Source: Oceanisphaera litoralis
GTDB lineage: Bacteria > Pseudomonadota > Gammaproteobacteria > Enterobacterales > Aeromonadaceae
Direction of reading: 5' to 3'
Assembly: GCF_016907015.1 (NCBI RefSeq)
Contig: NZ_JAFBBE010000009.1
Span: forward strand, 62,001 to 126,000
DNA length: 64,000 bases
Part shown: positions 17,151 through 25,013 of the stretch, piece after piece
Layout of the letters: each line of letters opens with the position of its first letter
How positions within the stretch are numbered: the stretch's first letter is position 1
Translations under genes and position numbers: made by a program
Notes under the pieces: model-generated
What the model was told of the DNA's origin: nothing
The model's database searches: none
The model's input: only the letters and a program-made list of their open reading frames with translations

Positions 17151-19421
17151 TCAGGCCACCTCGGATTTTTTACTGCTGCTTGCCTCCCGGCTCAGTTCGC
17201 CGGGCTTGAAGCTGTCGACCGCAATGGCGTTGCGACGCAGTTCATCGGCGTGTTTCAGCTGCTGCATCTCGGTCTCGTCGATAATGCCCTCTGCGCTTGC
17301 CTGTAGCAGCAGCTCGTCAAAGGCCAGCTCGCGTGGCAGGGTGCCGGCTTTTTGCGCCGCACGCAGTTTTTTCTCGATACCCTGCACCGATACCATGGCC
17401 AGAAAGGCGGCTTCCACCTCGCCCAGCCCGGGTCTGCCCTCGGCAGGCACATAACAGAGCGCCGTTAACCGGTCGCGCACCCCGCCCGGTGTCATCAGCA
17501 CCTTGCCGATGGCCTGGGCATGCTTGTCCAGCGGTTTTTTGTAGCGGTTACCCAGCGGGAAGATCAGCGCCTTCAGGATCAGCGCCACCGGACGATGGGG
17601 GAAGTTCTGAAAGAAACCGTCCAGTGCCTCGCCAATCAGATTCAGGTTACGCGTCAGCGCATAATGCACGAACGGCAGTTCATCTGCGGGTCGGCCATTG
17701 TCCTCGAAATACTTGAGGGTGGCGCTGCCCAGATAGAGATGACTCAACACATCCCCCAGCCGCGCCGAAATCATCTCCTTGCGCTTGAGATCACCGCCCA
17801 GCAGCAGCATAGACACATCGGCACAGAGTGCCAGCGCCTTGCTCATCCGCGCCAGCTGTCGGTAGTAGCAAGCGGTTTCACCGGACACCGGGCTGCCATT
17901 GAAACGGGCGCCGGTCAGCCCCTGCCAGAGTGCACCGAACAGGTTACCGGTGGCAAAGCCGATGTGCTTGAACAGCAAACGGTCAAACGCCTCCAGCCCC
18001 GCCTCTTCATCCGGGTTGGCCGCCGCATCCAGTTCCTGCAATACATAGGGGTGACAACGGCTGGCCCCCTGGCCGAAGATCATCAGGTTACGGGTCAGAA
18101 TATTGGCCCCCTCCACCGTGATCGCCACCGGTATGCCCATGTAGTTGTGGGCCAGATAGTTGCCGGGGCCCATTTGAATGGCCTTGCCCGCGTGTACATC
18201 CATGGCGTCATCCAGCACGGTGCGTGCCATTTCGGTCATATGATACTTGGAGATGGCGGTCACGATGGCCGGACTTTCGTTCAGATCCAGCGCCCGGGTG
18301 GTCAGCCGACGGGTGGCTTCCAGCTGATAGGTCAGGCCACCGATGCGGGCCAGCGCTTCCTGCACCCCTTCAAATTTGCCGATGGACAAGCCGAATTGCT
18401 TGCGCACATAGGCATAGGCACTGGTGGTGCGCACCGACAGATGGCCGCTGGCGGTACCCAGCGCCGGCAGCGAGATGCCCCGCCCTGCCGACAGGCATTC
18501 CACCAGCATGCGCCAGCCCCGGCCCGCATATTCGGACCCGCCGATAATCCAGTCGAGGGGAATAAACACATCCTTGCCGCGAGTCGTCCCGTTCAGAAAG
18601 GCCAACCCCATGGGGAAGTGACGAGCACCGATTTCCACTCCCGGGTGGCTGGTGGGGATCAGCGCGCAGGTGATGCCCGGCGCCTTGTCATCGCCCAGGA
18701 GGCCGTCGGGATCGAGCAGCTTGAATGCCAGCCCCAGCACGGTCGCCCGTGGCGCCAGGGTGATATAGCGTTTGTCCCAGTTCAGACGAAGACCCAGCAC
18801 CTGCTCGCCCTGGTATTCCCCCTCGCACACCACGCCACTGTCGGGAATGGCGCCCGCATCGGAACCCGCCTCGGGCCCGGTGAGGGCGAAGCAGGGTATC
18901 TCTTTCCCACTGGCCAGTCCGGGCAACCAGCGGTCTTTCTGCTCATCGGTGCCGTAGTGCATCAGCAACTCGCCGGGGCCGAGCGAGTTCGGTACCATCA
19001 CGGTCACGGCGGCGCTGACGCTGCGCGAGGCAATGCGAGCCACTATGGTGGAGTTGGCATAGGCGGAAAAGTCCCGGCCACCGTAGGAGCTGGGGATGAT
19101 CAGCGAGAAAAAGCCTTGCTGCCTGATGTAGTCCCACACCGGCTCGGGCAGTTCCCGTTCATCGTTGACTATCTGATAGTCATCCAGCATGGCCAGCAGG
19201 GTTTCCACCTGATTATCGAGAAAATGCTGCTCTGCATCGGTCAGGGTCGAGGGTCCATACGCCATCAGCGTTGACCAGTCCGGTTTGCCGCCGAACAGTT
19301 CGCCGTCCCACCAGACAGAGCCGGCCTCCATCGCCTCGCGTTCGGTCTCCGACAATGGCGGCAGTATCTTCTTGAAGGTGGCGAAGGCCGGCCCGCTGAT
19401 CCATTTCTTGCGTAAACTCAT
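17151..19421 (-). CDS. fadE: Acyl-CoA dehydrogenase, FadE type
   Basis: 756 residues, FAD-dependent oxidation of acyl-CoA to enoyl-CoA, first step of beta-oxidation. Close likeness to E. coli FadE runs the whole length: GPGELLMHYGTDEQKDRWLP, CFALTGPEAGSDAGAIPDSG, WDKRYITLAPRATVLGLAFKL, VEGANILTRNLMIFGQGA, and the C-terminal DUF1974-like extension. It lacks the N-terminal membrane segments of E. coli FadE, starting at SLRKKWISGPAFATFKKILPP, so it is the shorter form. Start 19421 is set by GAGGAGAGGG upstream. It lies 31 bp after the regulator gene, as an operon. Confidence 0.93.
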   Translation of the reverse strand: MSLRKKWISGPAFATFKKILPPLSETEREAMEAGSVWWDGELFGGKPDWSTLMAYGPSTLTDAEQHFLDNQVETLLAMLDDYQIVNDERELPEPVWDYIRQQGFFSLIIPSSYGGRDFSAYANSTIVARIASRSVSAAVTVMVPNSLGPGELLMHYGTDEQKDRWLPGLASGKEIPCFALTGPEAGSDAGAIPDSGVVCEGEYQGEQVLGLRLNWDKRYITLAPRATVLGLAFKLLDPDGLLGDDKAPGITCALIPTSHPGVEIGARHFPMGLAFLNGTTRGKDVFIPLDWIIGGSEYAGRGWRMLVECLSAGRGISLPALGTASGHLSVRTTSAYAYVRKQFGLSIGKFEGVQEALARIGGLTYQLEATRRLTTRALDLNESPAIVTAISKYHMTEMARTVLDDAMDVHAGKAIQMGPGNYLAHNYMGIPVAITVEGANILTRNLMIFGQGASRCHPYVLQELDAAANPDEEAGLEAFDRLLFKHIGFATGNLFGALWQGLTGARFNGSPVSGETACYYRQLARMSKALALCADVSMLLLGGDLKRKEMISARLGDVLSHLYLGSATLKYFEDNGRPADELPFVHYALTRNLNLIGEALDGFFQNFPHRPVALILKALIFPLGNRYKKPLDKHAQAIGKVLMTPGGVRDRLTALCYVPAEGRPGLGEVEAAFLAMVSVQGIEKKLRAAQKAGTLPRELAFDELLLQASAEGIIDETEMQQLKHADELRRNAIAVDSFKPGELSREASSSKKSEVA

Positions 19422-19452
19422 GTTCCCTCTCCTCATTAACCGATACGGTCGC

Positions 19453-20133
19453 TCAACAGGGGGTGGCACCCACGCCACTGGCCAGATAAGGGATCATCTT
19501 GCGTACCAGCCCTTCCACATCGATGTCTTCATCGAAATCGGTTTTGGCGATGTCCCGCAGTGCGTCACTGGACGCCATGGTGAACACCACGGTACCCAGG
19601 GTGAAGTGCAGTCGCCAGAACACATCGGCCGACGATAATTCCGGCGCCGCCTTGTGAATGGCCCGGGTAAAATGCTCCAGTACCTCGCCATAATGATTGA
19701 CGATAAACCAGCGCAAAAAGCCCTGGTTATCGATGTAGCCCCGACCCAGCAGCTGCAGGAAGAGTTCGGGCCCCCGGCGCTTGAGCACCGTCAGCTCCAT
19801 CAATGGCGCCACAAAACAGCCGAATACCTGATGCAGCTTGATGCCGGGCTCGGTCAGCAATTGCCGCAGCGCCGCATCGACCCTGGGCATAAAAATCGTC
19901 AGGTAGCGATCCATCACCGCCTTGATCAGGTCTTTCTTGGAGCCGAAGTGATAGTTGACCGACGCCAGATTCACGTCGGCTGCACTGGTGATCAGCCGCA
20001 GCGAGGTATCGTTGAACCCCTGCTCGGCAAACAGCACCTCGGCGGCCTCGAGTATCTTCTGCTTGGTATCTACTTTGCCTACTTTTTTGTCTACCTTGCC
20101 TACCTTGCCTACCTTTCCTGCAGCTTTGTTCAC
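19453..20133 (-). CDS. psrA: TetR-family fatty-acid regulator, PsrA-like
   Basis: 226 residues. The N-terminal TetR helix-turn-helix (ILEAAEVLFAEQGFNDTSLRLITSAADVNLASVNYHFGSKKDLIKAV) is very like PsrA, the long-chain fatty-acid sensor that controls beta-oxidation genes in pseudomonads and marine relatives. It is co-directional with fadE, 31 bp upstream, and a PsrA-like operator sits just before it. GTG at 20133 is chosen: GAGG lies 6 nt upstream. A TTG at 20145 is possible. Odd feature: before the HTH is a lysine-rich run, AGKVGKVGKVDKKVGKVD, from a DNA tandem repeat. Confidence 0.85.
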   Translation of the reverse strand: MNKAAGKVGKVGKVDKKVGKVDTKQKILEAAEVLFAEQGFNDTSLRLITSAADVNLASVNYHFGSKKDLIKAVMDRYLTIFMPRVDAALRQLLTEPGIKLHQVFGCFVAPLMELTVLKRRGPELFLQLLGRGYIDNQGFLRWFIVNHYGEVLEHFTRAIHKAAPELSSADVFWRLHFTLGTVVFTMASSDALRDIAKTDFDEDIDVEGLVRKMIPYLASGVGATPC

Positions 20134-20150
20134 TGTGTACCTCAAAAATA

Positions 20151-20162
20151 AAACAATCGTTT
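20151..20162. promoter_or_regulatory. PsrA-like operator upstream of psrA-fadE
   Basis: AAACAATCGTTT, flanked by A on the left and A on the right, fits the published PsrA pattern of AAAC and GTTT half-sites separated by 2-4 bp. It lies 18 bp upstream of the psrA start, suggesting autoregulation and coupled control of fadE. Confidence 0.6.
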
Positions 20163-20300
20163 AAAATCTATGTTTCATGAGCGATGACTGTCAAGTTAAA
20201 CCCTTGTGATAAATTTTTCCCTTTTTGACACAGATAACGGGAACCTTCGGGCCCTTCTTCGCTCCAATGTAATGCCACTGCAATTAAGCACTAAGTCTTT

Positions 20301-20325
20301 GCCCAGCCTTGCTGGGCATTTTTTT
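20301..20325 (+). terminator. Strong plus-strand terminator with no gene in front
   Basis: GCCCAGC / GCTGGGC with a CTT loop followed by ATTTTTTT. The T-run is on the plus strand only. No plus-strand ORF ends before it; the preceding 165 bp separate it from the divergent psrA start. It may end a small RNA, or be an orphan. Confidence 0.8.
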
Positions 20326-20411
20326 GCTCGCCGTTCTTTGCGACGCCTCTTTTGTGTAGCATGGCTCCCCGGCAACCAAGCATGACCATCGATCATAAAA
20401 AGGAAAGCATC

Positions 20412-20573
20412 ATGACCCTGGCCAATGCCCCGGCAGAAGTACAACTGGCGGTAGATTTGATTGAAATACTGGAGCTGAATAACGTGGATCCTGCCCTGGC
20501 TCTGGCGGCGCTCGCCATCGTCAGAACAGACTGTGAACGCAAGCTGACCAGGCCCGATGGACAGGGCGAATAA
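20412..20573 (+). CDS. ybaM: YbaM-family small protein (DUF2496)
   Basis: 53 residues, the same length as E. coli YbaM. MTLANAPAEVQLAVDLIEILELNN and the ending ALAIVRTDCERKLTR match the family pattern LENAPDDVKLAVDLI ... ALDIVKRDYEKKL. It is predicted cytosolic and helical; its function is unknown. Start at 20412 is chosen over upstream in-frame codons because AAGGAAA lies 7 nt before it and the family starts here. Confidence 0.85.
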   Translation: MTLANAPAEVQLAVDLIEILELNNVDPALALAALAIVRTDCERKLTRPDGQGE

Positions 20574-20638
20574 GCCGATAGCGCAGGCGCTGTCTATGTG
20601 CGCGCCCCCCATACTGCCGATGATGCTGGCGCACCGGC

Positions 20639-20662
20639 GCGCCAGAGGATATCCTCTGGCGC
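20639..20662. promoter_or_regulatory. Perfect 24-bp palindrome before the AI-2E-family gene
   Basis: A perfect dyad centred at 20650/20651: GCCAGAGGAT then ATCCTCTGGC, extended by GC on both sides. It ends 5-23 nt before the two possible starts of the permease gene, so it could be an operator or an RNA hairpin next to the ribosome-binding site. Confidence 0.6.
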
Positions 20663-20684
20663 ATTGATGCCCGTCGAGTTAAAC

Positions 20685-21749
20685 ATGTTCAAGACCCTGC
20701 CCGATAATCCGATTTCCCGCTGGCTGCTGATCTTTCTGCTGCTGGTGGCCGTTTACTTTTTCAATGACTTTCTGGTGCCGGTACTGGGCGCCCTGATCAT
20801 CGGCTTTGCCAGCTGGCCACTCTATCACCGGCTGCTGCGCCTGTGCCGGGGCAAGGAATTGCTCGCCGCCAGCCTCGCCGTACTGCTGGTCATGTTGACC
20901 CTGGTGGTACCGCTATCGTTTGCCTTTGCCTACGCCTTCGGGGAAATAAAGGACTGGGTCGAGCTGCTTATCGACGTCAACCGTCAGGGGGCGGCCATGC
21001 CGGAGTGGATAAAGGCGTTACCCGCCCTGGGCAACTGGCTGACCCCCTACTGGGATAAGTACCTGGCCGAGCCCCAGGCGCTGAGCGAGCTGGTGCGTCT
21101 GCTCAGTGGCGAACAACTCGGCAATCTCTATCGCTGGATTCTGACCCTCGGCAGTAGGGCCTTTCATCTGTTTCTGATCCTGATTTTCATGCTGATCACC
21201 CTGTTCTTCATCTACAAGGACGGTCAGATACTGGCCCGTCAACTCGATCGGGTGGGCGAGTCGGTGCTGGCCGGACACTGGGCCCGCTTTTCGCGCATGG
21301 TGCCGGCCACCGTCACCTCTACCGTCACCGGCATGGGGCTGATTGCCCTCGGCGAAGGCGTGATACTGGGTATCGCCTACGCCATGGCCGGTGTTCCCTC
21401 ACCGGTGGCGCTGGGCATGCTGACCGGCTTCATGGCCCTGATACCCGGCGGCGCCCCGCTCGCCGTTACCCTGGTATCACTCTATCTGGCCGGCTCCGGC
21501 GACACGGTGGCGGCGGTCGGTCTCTTCCTGTGGGGAGCGATTGAACTGTTTATCGTGGACAAGACCATACGTCCCCGCTTGGTGGGTGGCCCCATCAAGC
21601 TGCCGTTTCTACCCACTTTTTTCGGCCTGGTCGGCGGGGTCACCACCATGGGTATTGTCGGCCTCTTTATCGGGCCGGTACTGATGGCGCTGCTGGTGGC
21701 CATCTGGCGGGAATGGCTACACAGCCTGCCCCCGGAGACCCGGGCATAA
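20685..21749 (+). CDS. AI-2E/PerM-family inner-membrane permease
   Basis: 354 residues from the ATG at 20685 (MFKTLPDNPISRWLL); ATG at 20667 would add six. About seven to eight hydrophobic segments in the order of the PerM/TqsA/YdiK family: two near the N-terminus, a long hydrophilic insert (residues about 100-155), then a C-terminal block containing TGFMALIPGGAPLAVTLVSLYLAG, FIVDKTIRPRLVGG and LGVVGG-like loops. Family members export AI-2 or act as Na+/H+ antiporters; the substrate here is not predictable. It shares a bidirectional terminator with speA. Confidence 0.85.
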   Translation: MFKTLPDNPISRWLLIFLLLVAVYFFNDFLVPVLGALIIGFASWPLYHRLLRLCRGKELLAASLAVLLVMLTLVVPLSFAFAYAFGEIKDWVELLIDVNRQGAAMPEWIKALPALGNWLTPYWDKYLAEPQALSELVRLLSGEQLGNLYRWILTLGSRAFHLFLILIFMLITLFFIYKDGQILARQLDRVGESVLAGHWARFSRMVPATVTSTVTGMGLIALGEGVILGIAYAMAGVPSPVALGMLTGFMALIPGGAPLAVTLVSLYLAGSGDTVAAVGLFLWGAIELFIVDKTIRPRLVGGPIKLPFLPTFFGLVGGVTTMGIVGLFIGPVLMALLVAIWREWLHSLPPETRA

Positions 21750-21785
21750 AAAAGCGGGAAGTCGGCATCGACTTCCCGCTTTTTA
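21749..21785. terminator. Bidirectional terminator, permease / speA
   Basis: A 14-bp stem, AAAAAGCGGGAAGT / ACTTCCCGCTTTTT, loop CGGCATCG, placed between two convergent genes. Confidence 0.92.
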
Positions 21786-21812
21786 TTGACCGCTTACCGG
21801 TTACGGCTTGCT

Positions 21813-23717
21813 TTACAGCTCTTCTTCCAGATAGGTATACCCTTCCAGACCGGCCGACAGTTCTTTCAGCATCATGGCCCGGGTGGCCTCGTCCAGATCC
21901 GGTTGATTCACCAGCACCTCGTAACGGGCGTTGATCACCGAGGGATCTATGTCCACATAACGCAGCATGTCGGCGACCGTACTGCCGGCTTTCACGTTAT
22001 TGACCACCACCTTGCCCTGCTCGTCCACCGACACTTCCGCGCTGTGGGTATCGCCGAACAGGTTGTGCATGTCGCCCAGAATCTCCTGATAGGCACCCAC
22101 CAGGAAAAAGCCCAGATACTGGGGCTGACCGGGCACAAACTCCGGCATCGGCAGCGTGGTTTCCACCCCCTGACCATCCACGTACTGGTCGATGGCACCG
22201 TCCGAGTCACAAGTGATATCCAGGATCACCGCGCGACGAGTCGGCGCCCGATCCAGGCCGTCCAGCGGCAATACCGGGAAGATCTGATCGATACCCCAGG
22301 CATCGGGCAGCGACTGAAACAGGGAGAAGTTGACGAAGCACTTGTCCGCCAGCTTCTCGTTCAGCTCGTCGATAATGGGTCTGTGCGCCCGATTGACCGT
22401 ATCCAGCCGTGACTTGATGCCCAGACAGATATTGAGGTGCATTTCCTCGGCCCAGGCTCTGTCTTCCAGGGTCATCAGACCCATGTTGTACTGCTGATGT
22501 ACATCGGCCAGCTCGGCCACGGTGTCGTGGTAGATTTCGAGCAGGGGCGGATCTTCCTGACACAAGTCTTCCCAGGTTTCCCAGATGTTCTGCAGCAGGA
22601 AGGCGGCATCGTCTGCCGGCGCTTTCGCCGCCTGGGGTTTGGCCGATTCGGTGCTGATCACATCGGCCACCAGCATGGCATGGTGCGCCGTGATGGCCCG
22701 GCCGGATTCACTGATAATCAGCGGATAAGGCAGCTCGAACTCGCGGCACACATCGCCGATGCCCCAGACCACATTGTTGGCATATTCGCGCAGGTTATAG
22801 TTGGCCGAGCAATAGCTCTGGGAACGGGTGCCTTCGTAATCCACACCCAGACCACCGCCCACATCGACGATATCGACCGGTACGCCCATGCGGCGCAGCT
22901 CGCCATAGAAACGGCCGCATTCACGCACGCCTTTCTGGATATCGCGAATGTTGGCAATCTGGGAACCCAGATGGAAGTGCAGCAACTGCAGCCAGTCCAG
23001 GCAGTCCGCATCACGCAACTGCTTGACCAGGCTCAGCACATGGGCCGCACTCAGGCCAAACTTGGACTTTTCGCCCCCGCTGGACTGCCATTTTCCGGCG
23101 CCCTGAGAGGCCAGCCGGGCCCGTACACCGAGGCGAGGCGCCACATTGAGCCGCTTGGCTTCGTCCATCACCATGGTCAGCTCGGACAGCTTCTCGATAA
23201 CGATATAGACCTGATGGCCCATCTTGGTGCCCAGCAGCGCCAGACGAATATATTCCTTGTCTTTGTAGCCGTTACAGACGATCACCGACTCGGTTTCGTG
23301 ACTATGCGCCAGTACCGCCAGCAGCTCCGGCTTGGAACCGGCTTCCAGGCCCAGACGAGGCTTGTCTTTGTAGGCCTTGGTGACCGCATCCAGCACACCG
23401 CGCTGCTGGTTGACCTTGATCGGGTAAACGGTCAGGTAATCGCCCTGGTAACCATAATCTTCGATGGCGCCGCTAAAGGCGTTGAACAGGGCATCGATGC
23501 GGCTTTTGATAATATCGGGGAAACGCAGCAGCACCGGCGCGGCGTAGCCTTCGGCCTTGAGCTGCTCGACCACCTCGGATACCACCACTTTGGCCTCGGG
23601 TCGGGTTTTATCGGGGGTAACCACCACCCGTCCCTGATCGTCCAGATGAAAGAAGCCCGCGCCCCAGTAAGGCAGGTTATACACCTTGAGCGCGTCGTTT
23701 GCGGACCATTCAGCCAT
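21813..23717 (-). CDS. speA: Biosynthetic arginine decarboxylase SpeA
   Basis: 634 residues. A PLP-dependent fold-III enzyme converting arginine to agmatine, first step of the agmatine route to putrescine. The PLP lysine is in LTVYPIKVNQQRGVL, and LHFHLGSQIANIRDIQKG and DVGGGLGVDYEGT are the barrel phosphate-binding and glycine-rich motifs; YSVFQSMPD-like NFSLFQSLPDAWGIDQIFP is near the C-terminus. The start at 23717 (MAEWSANDALKVYNLPYWG) has AGGGGAC about 9 nt upstream; codons to 23873 are open but unlike the family. speB is not adjacent. Confidence 0.96.
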   Translation of the reverse strand: MAEWSANDALKVYNLPYWGAGFFHLDDQGRVVVTPDKTRPEAKVVVSEVVEQLKAEGYAAPVLLRFPDIIKSRIDALFNAFSGAIEDYGYQGDYLTVYPIKVNQQRGVLDAVTKAYKDKPRLGLEAGSKPELLAVLAHSHETESVIVCNGYKDKEYIRLALLGTKMGHQVYIVIEKLSELTMVMDEAKRLNVAPRLGVRARLASQGAGKWQSSGGEKSKFGLSAAHVLSLVKQLRDADCLDWLQLLHFHLGSQIANIRDIQKGVRECGRFYGELRRMGVPVDIVDVGGGLGVDYEGTRSQSYCSANYNLREYANNVVWGIGDVCREFELPYPLIISESGRAITAHHAMLVADVISTESAKPQAAKAPADDAAFLLQNIWETWEDLCQEDPPLLEIYHDTVAELADVHQQYNMGLMTLEDRAWAEEMHLNICLGIKSRLDTVNRAHRPIIDELNEKLADKCFVNFSLFQSLPDAWGIDQIFPVLPLDGLDRAPTRRAVILDITCDSDGAIDQYVDGQGVETTLPMPEFVPGQPQYLGFFLVGAYQEILGDMHNLFGDTHSAEVSVDEQGKVVVNNVKAGSTVADMLRYVDIDPSVINARYEVLVNQPDLDEATRAMMLKELSAGLEGYTYLEEEL

Positions 23718-23986
23718 ATTCTTTGTCCCCTTTGAATGTAAGGGCCATAGAAGATCCGGACCTGGATAAGGCCCGGTACGATAATGTTGTGACGCTCCGA
23801 GGATATAGAGCGTTCGCTGCTTCGGCAAACCTCGCCATGACATGGGTACTAGTGACATAGCTACTAGTGACATGGCTACCCATGGCCATCAGCGTGGTTT
23901 GTCCTGAAAAACGGGAGCCGAGTCTACACACAGAGTCGGGCGCTGACCAGTAGATGAGCGCGCTGATGACCACTTTTATTACGCCT

Positions 23987-24922
23987 TTATTGCGCCGCCA
24001 GTGCCTGCAGCGCCGGCCCCAGCGTCTGCAGAAAATACAGACCGCAGCGCCGCCCCAGTTCATAGTCCTGATCCAGCTGCGCCCGACTCGAGCCCAACAC
24101 CCGGCTTTGCAACGATTGGTGCGGAAAAATCTCGAACACCCGGGTATGCTCCGGCGGCGAATAGATAAAATCGTGGGAGTCGTTAAAGCAGCGCTCGTGG
24201 GCCTCCACTATCTGCATCAAATCGCCCAGCCGCTCACGACCTATCCAGGCTTCCAGCTTGCGCGCCCAGTGCGGGCTGAAGCGGCTGTGCTGGGGAACGG
24301 TACGGATCACCACTATGGTGCGCGCCCCGCGGCGGTACGCCTCGCGCACCGGAATGGCATCGGCGACACTGCCGTCCACATAACGTTCCCCCTGCCATTC
24401 CACCCCGGCCCGGTAAAACAGCGGGATGGCGCTGGACGCCTTCAACCCCAGCATCCAGTCACTCTCGGCCGGGTGAAAATAATGAGGTTGGTAATCACCG
24501 GTGCGGGTACTGCAAAACAGCAGCTCGCGCCCGTTCAGCCGCTTGCGACCGGTGTCGATATCCAGCGGCAGCCCATGGGTCAGTACCTCGAAGAACCAGT
24601 CCAGATCCACCAGATCGCCACCACGGGCAAAGTGCAACGGACGAAAGAATTCGGCACGGGTGGTATATTCCCCGATGATCTTGCAGGCATAGCCCCGGGC
24701 ATCGCACACAAAGGCGGACAGATTCTGGGCCCCGGCCGAGGTACCGATCAGGATATCGAAGGGGTCGAAGCGGGCCTCCATAAAGACATCCAGCACCCCG
24801 GCGGTAAAAATTCCCCGCTGGCCGCCCCCTTCACATACCAGGGCCAGCTTGCCGCAGAGGCCCTCTACATTGGCATACAAGGGGGCAAGTCGCCCCAGGC
24901 TGATCGGGACATGCTTGGTCAT
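23987..24922 (-). CDS. Patatin-like phospholipase family protein (YjjU-like)
   Basis: 311 residues. Patatin catalytic parts are visible: the oxyanion-hole glycines GGGQRG (about residue 31), nucleophile Ser in GTSAG, and the dyad Asp in VDGSVADAIP. It probably hydrolyses acyl esters of lipids; the whole-length resemblance is to E. coli YjjU. The start at 24922 has AGGAG 6 nt upstream. It is divergent from the acyltransferase at 25014, 91 bp apart, and the PhoB box between them points the other way and overlaps this gene's own leader. Confidence 0.85.
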   Translation of the reverse strand: MTKHVPISLGRLAPLYANVEGLCGKLALVCEGGGQRGIFTAGVLDVFMEARFDPFDILIGTSAGAQNLSAFVCDARGYACKIIGEYTTRAEFFRPLHFARGGDLVDLDWFFEVLTHGLPLDIDTGRKRLNGRELLFCSTRTGDYQPHYFHPAESDWMLGLKASSAIPLFYRAGVEWQGERYVDGSVADAIPVREAYRRGARTIVVIRTVPQHSRFSPHWARKLEAWIGRERLGDLMQIVEAHERCFNDSHDFIYSPPEHTRVFEIFPHQSLQSRVLGSSRAQLDQDYELGRRCGLYFLQTLGPALQALAAQ

Positions 24923-24930
24923 CGCAACTC

Positions 24931-24948
24931 CTGTCATAAAACCGTCAT
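24931..24948 (+). promoter_or_regulatory. PhoB box upstream of the ornithine-lipid synthase gene
   Basis: CTGTCATAAAACCGTCAT is a near-consensus pho box: 7-bp direct repeats CTGTCAT and CCGTCAT separated by AAAA, 11-bp period. It reads toward the plus-strand gene at 25014, 65 bp ahead. The same arrangement occurs twice before the Na+/Pi symporter at 50302-50338. Confidence 0.8.
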
Positions 24949-25013
24949 CGGGGCGCCATGGCACCGTCACCGGTGCGGCTTAATCTGGGTTCATAGCAAG
25001 GGAGGAACCCGTT

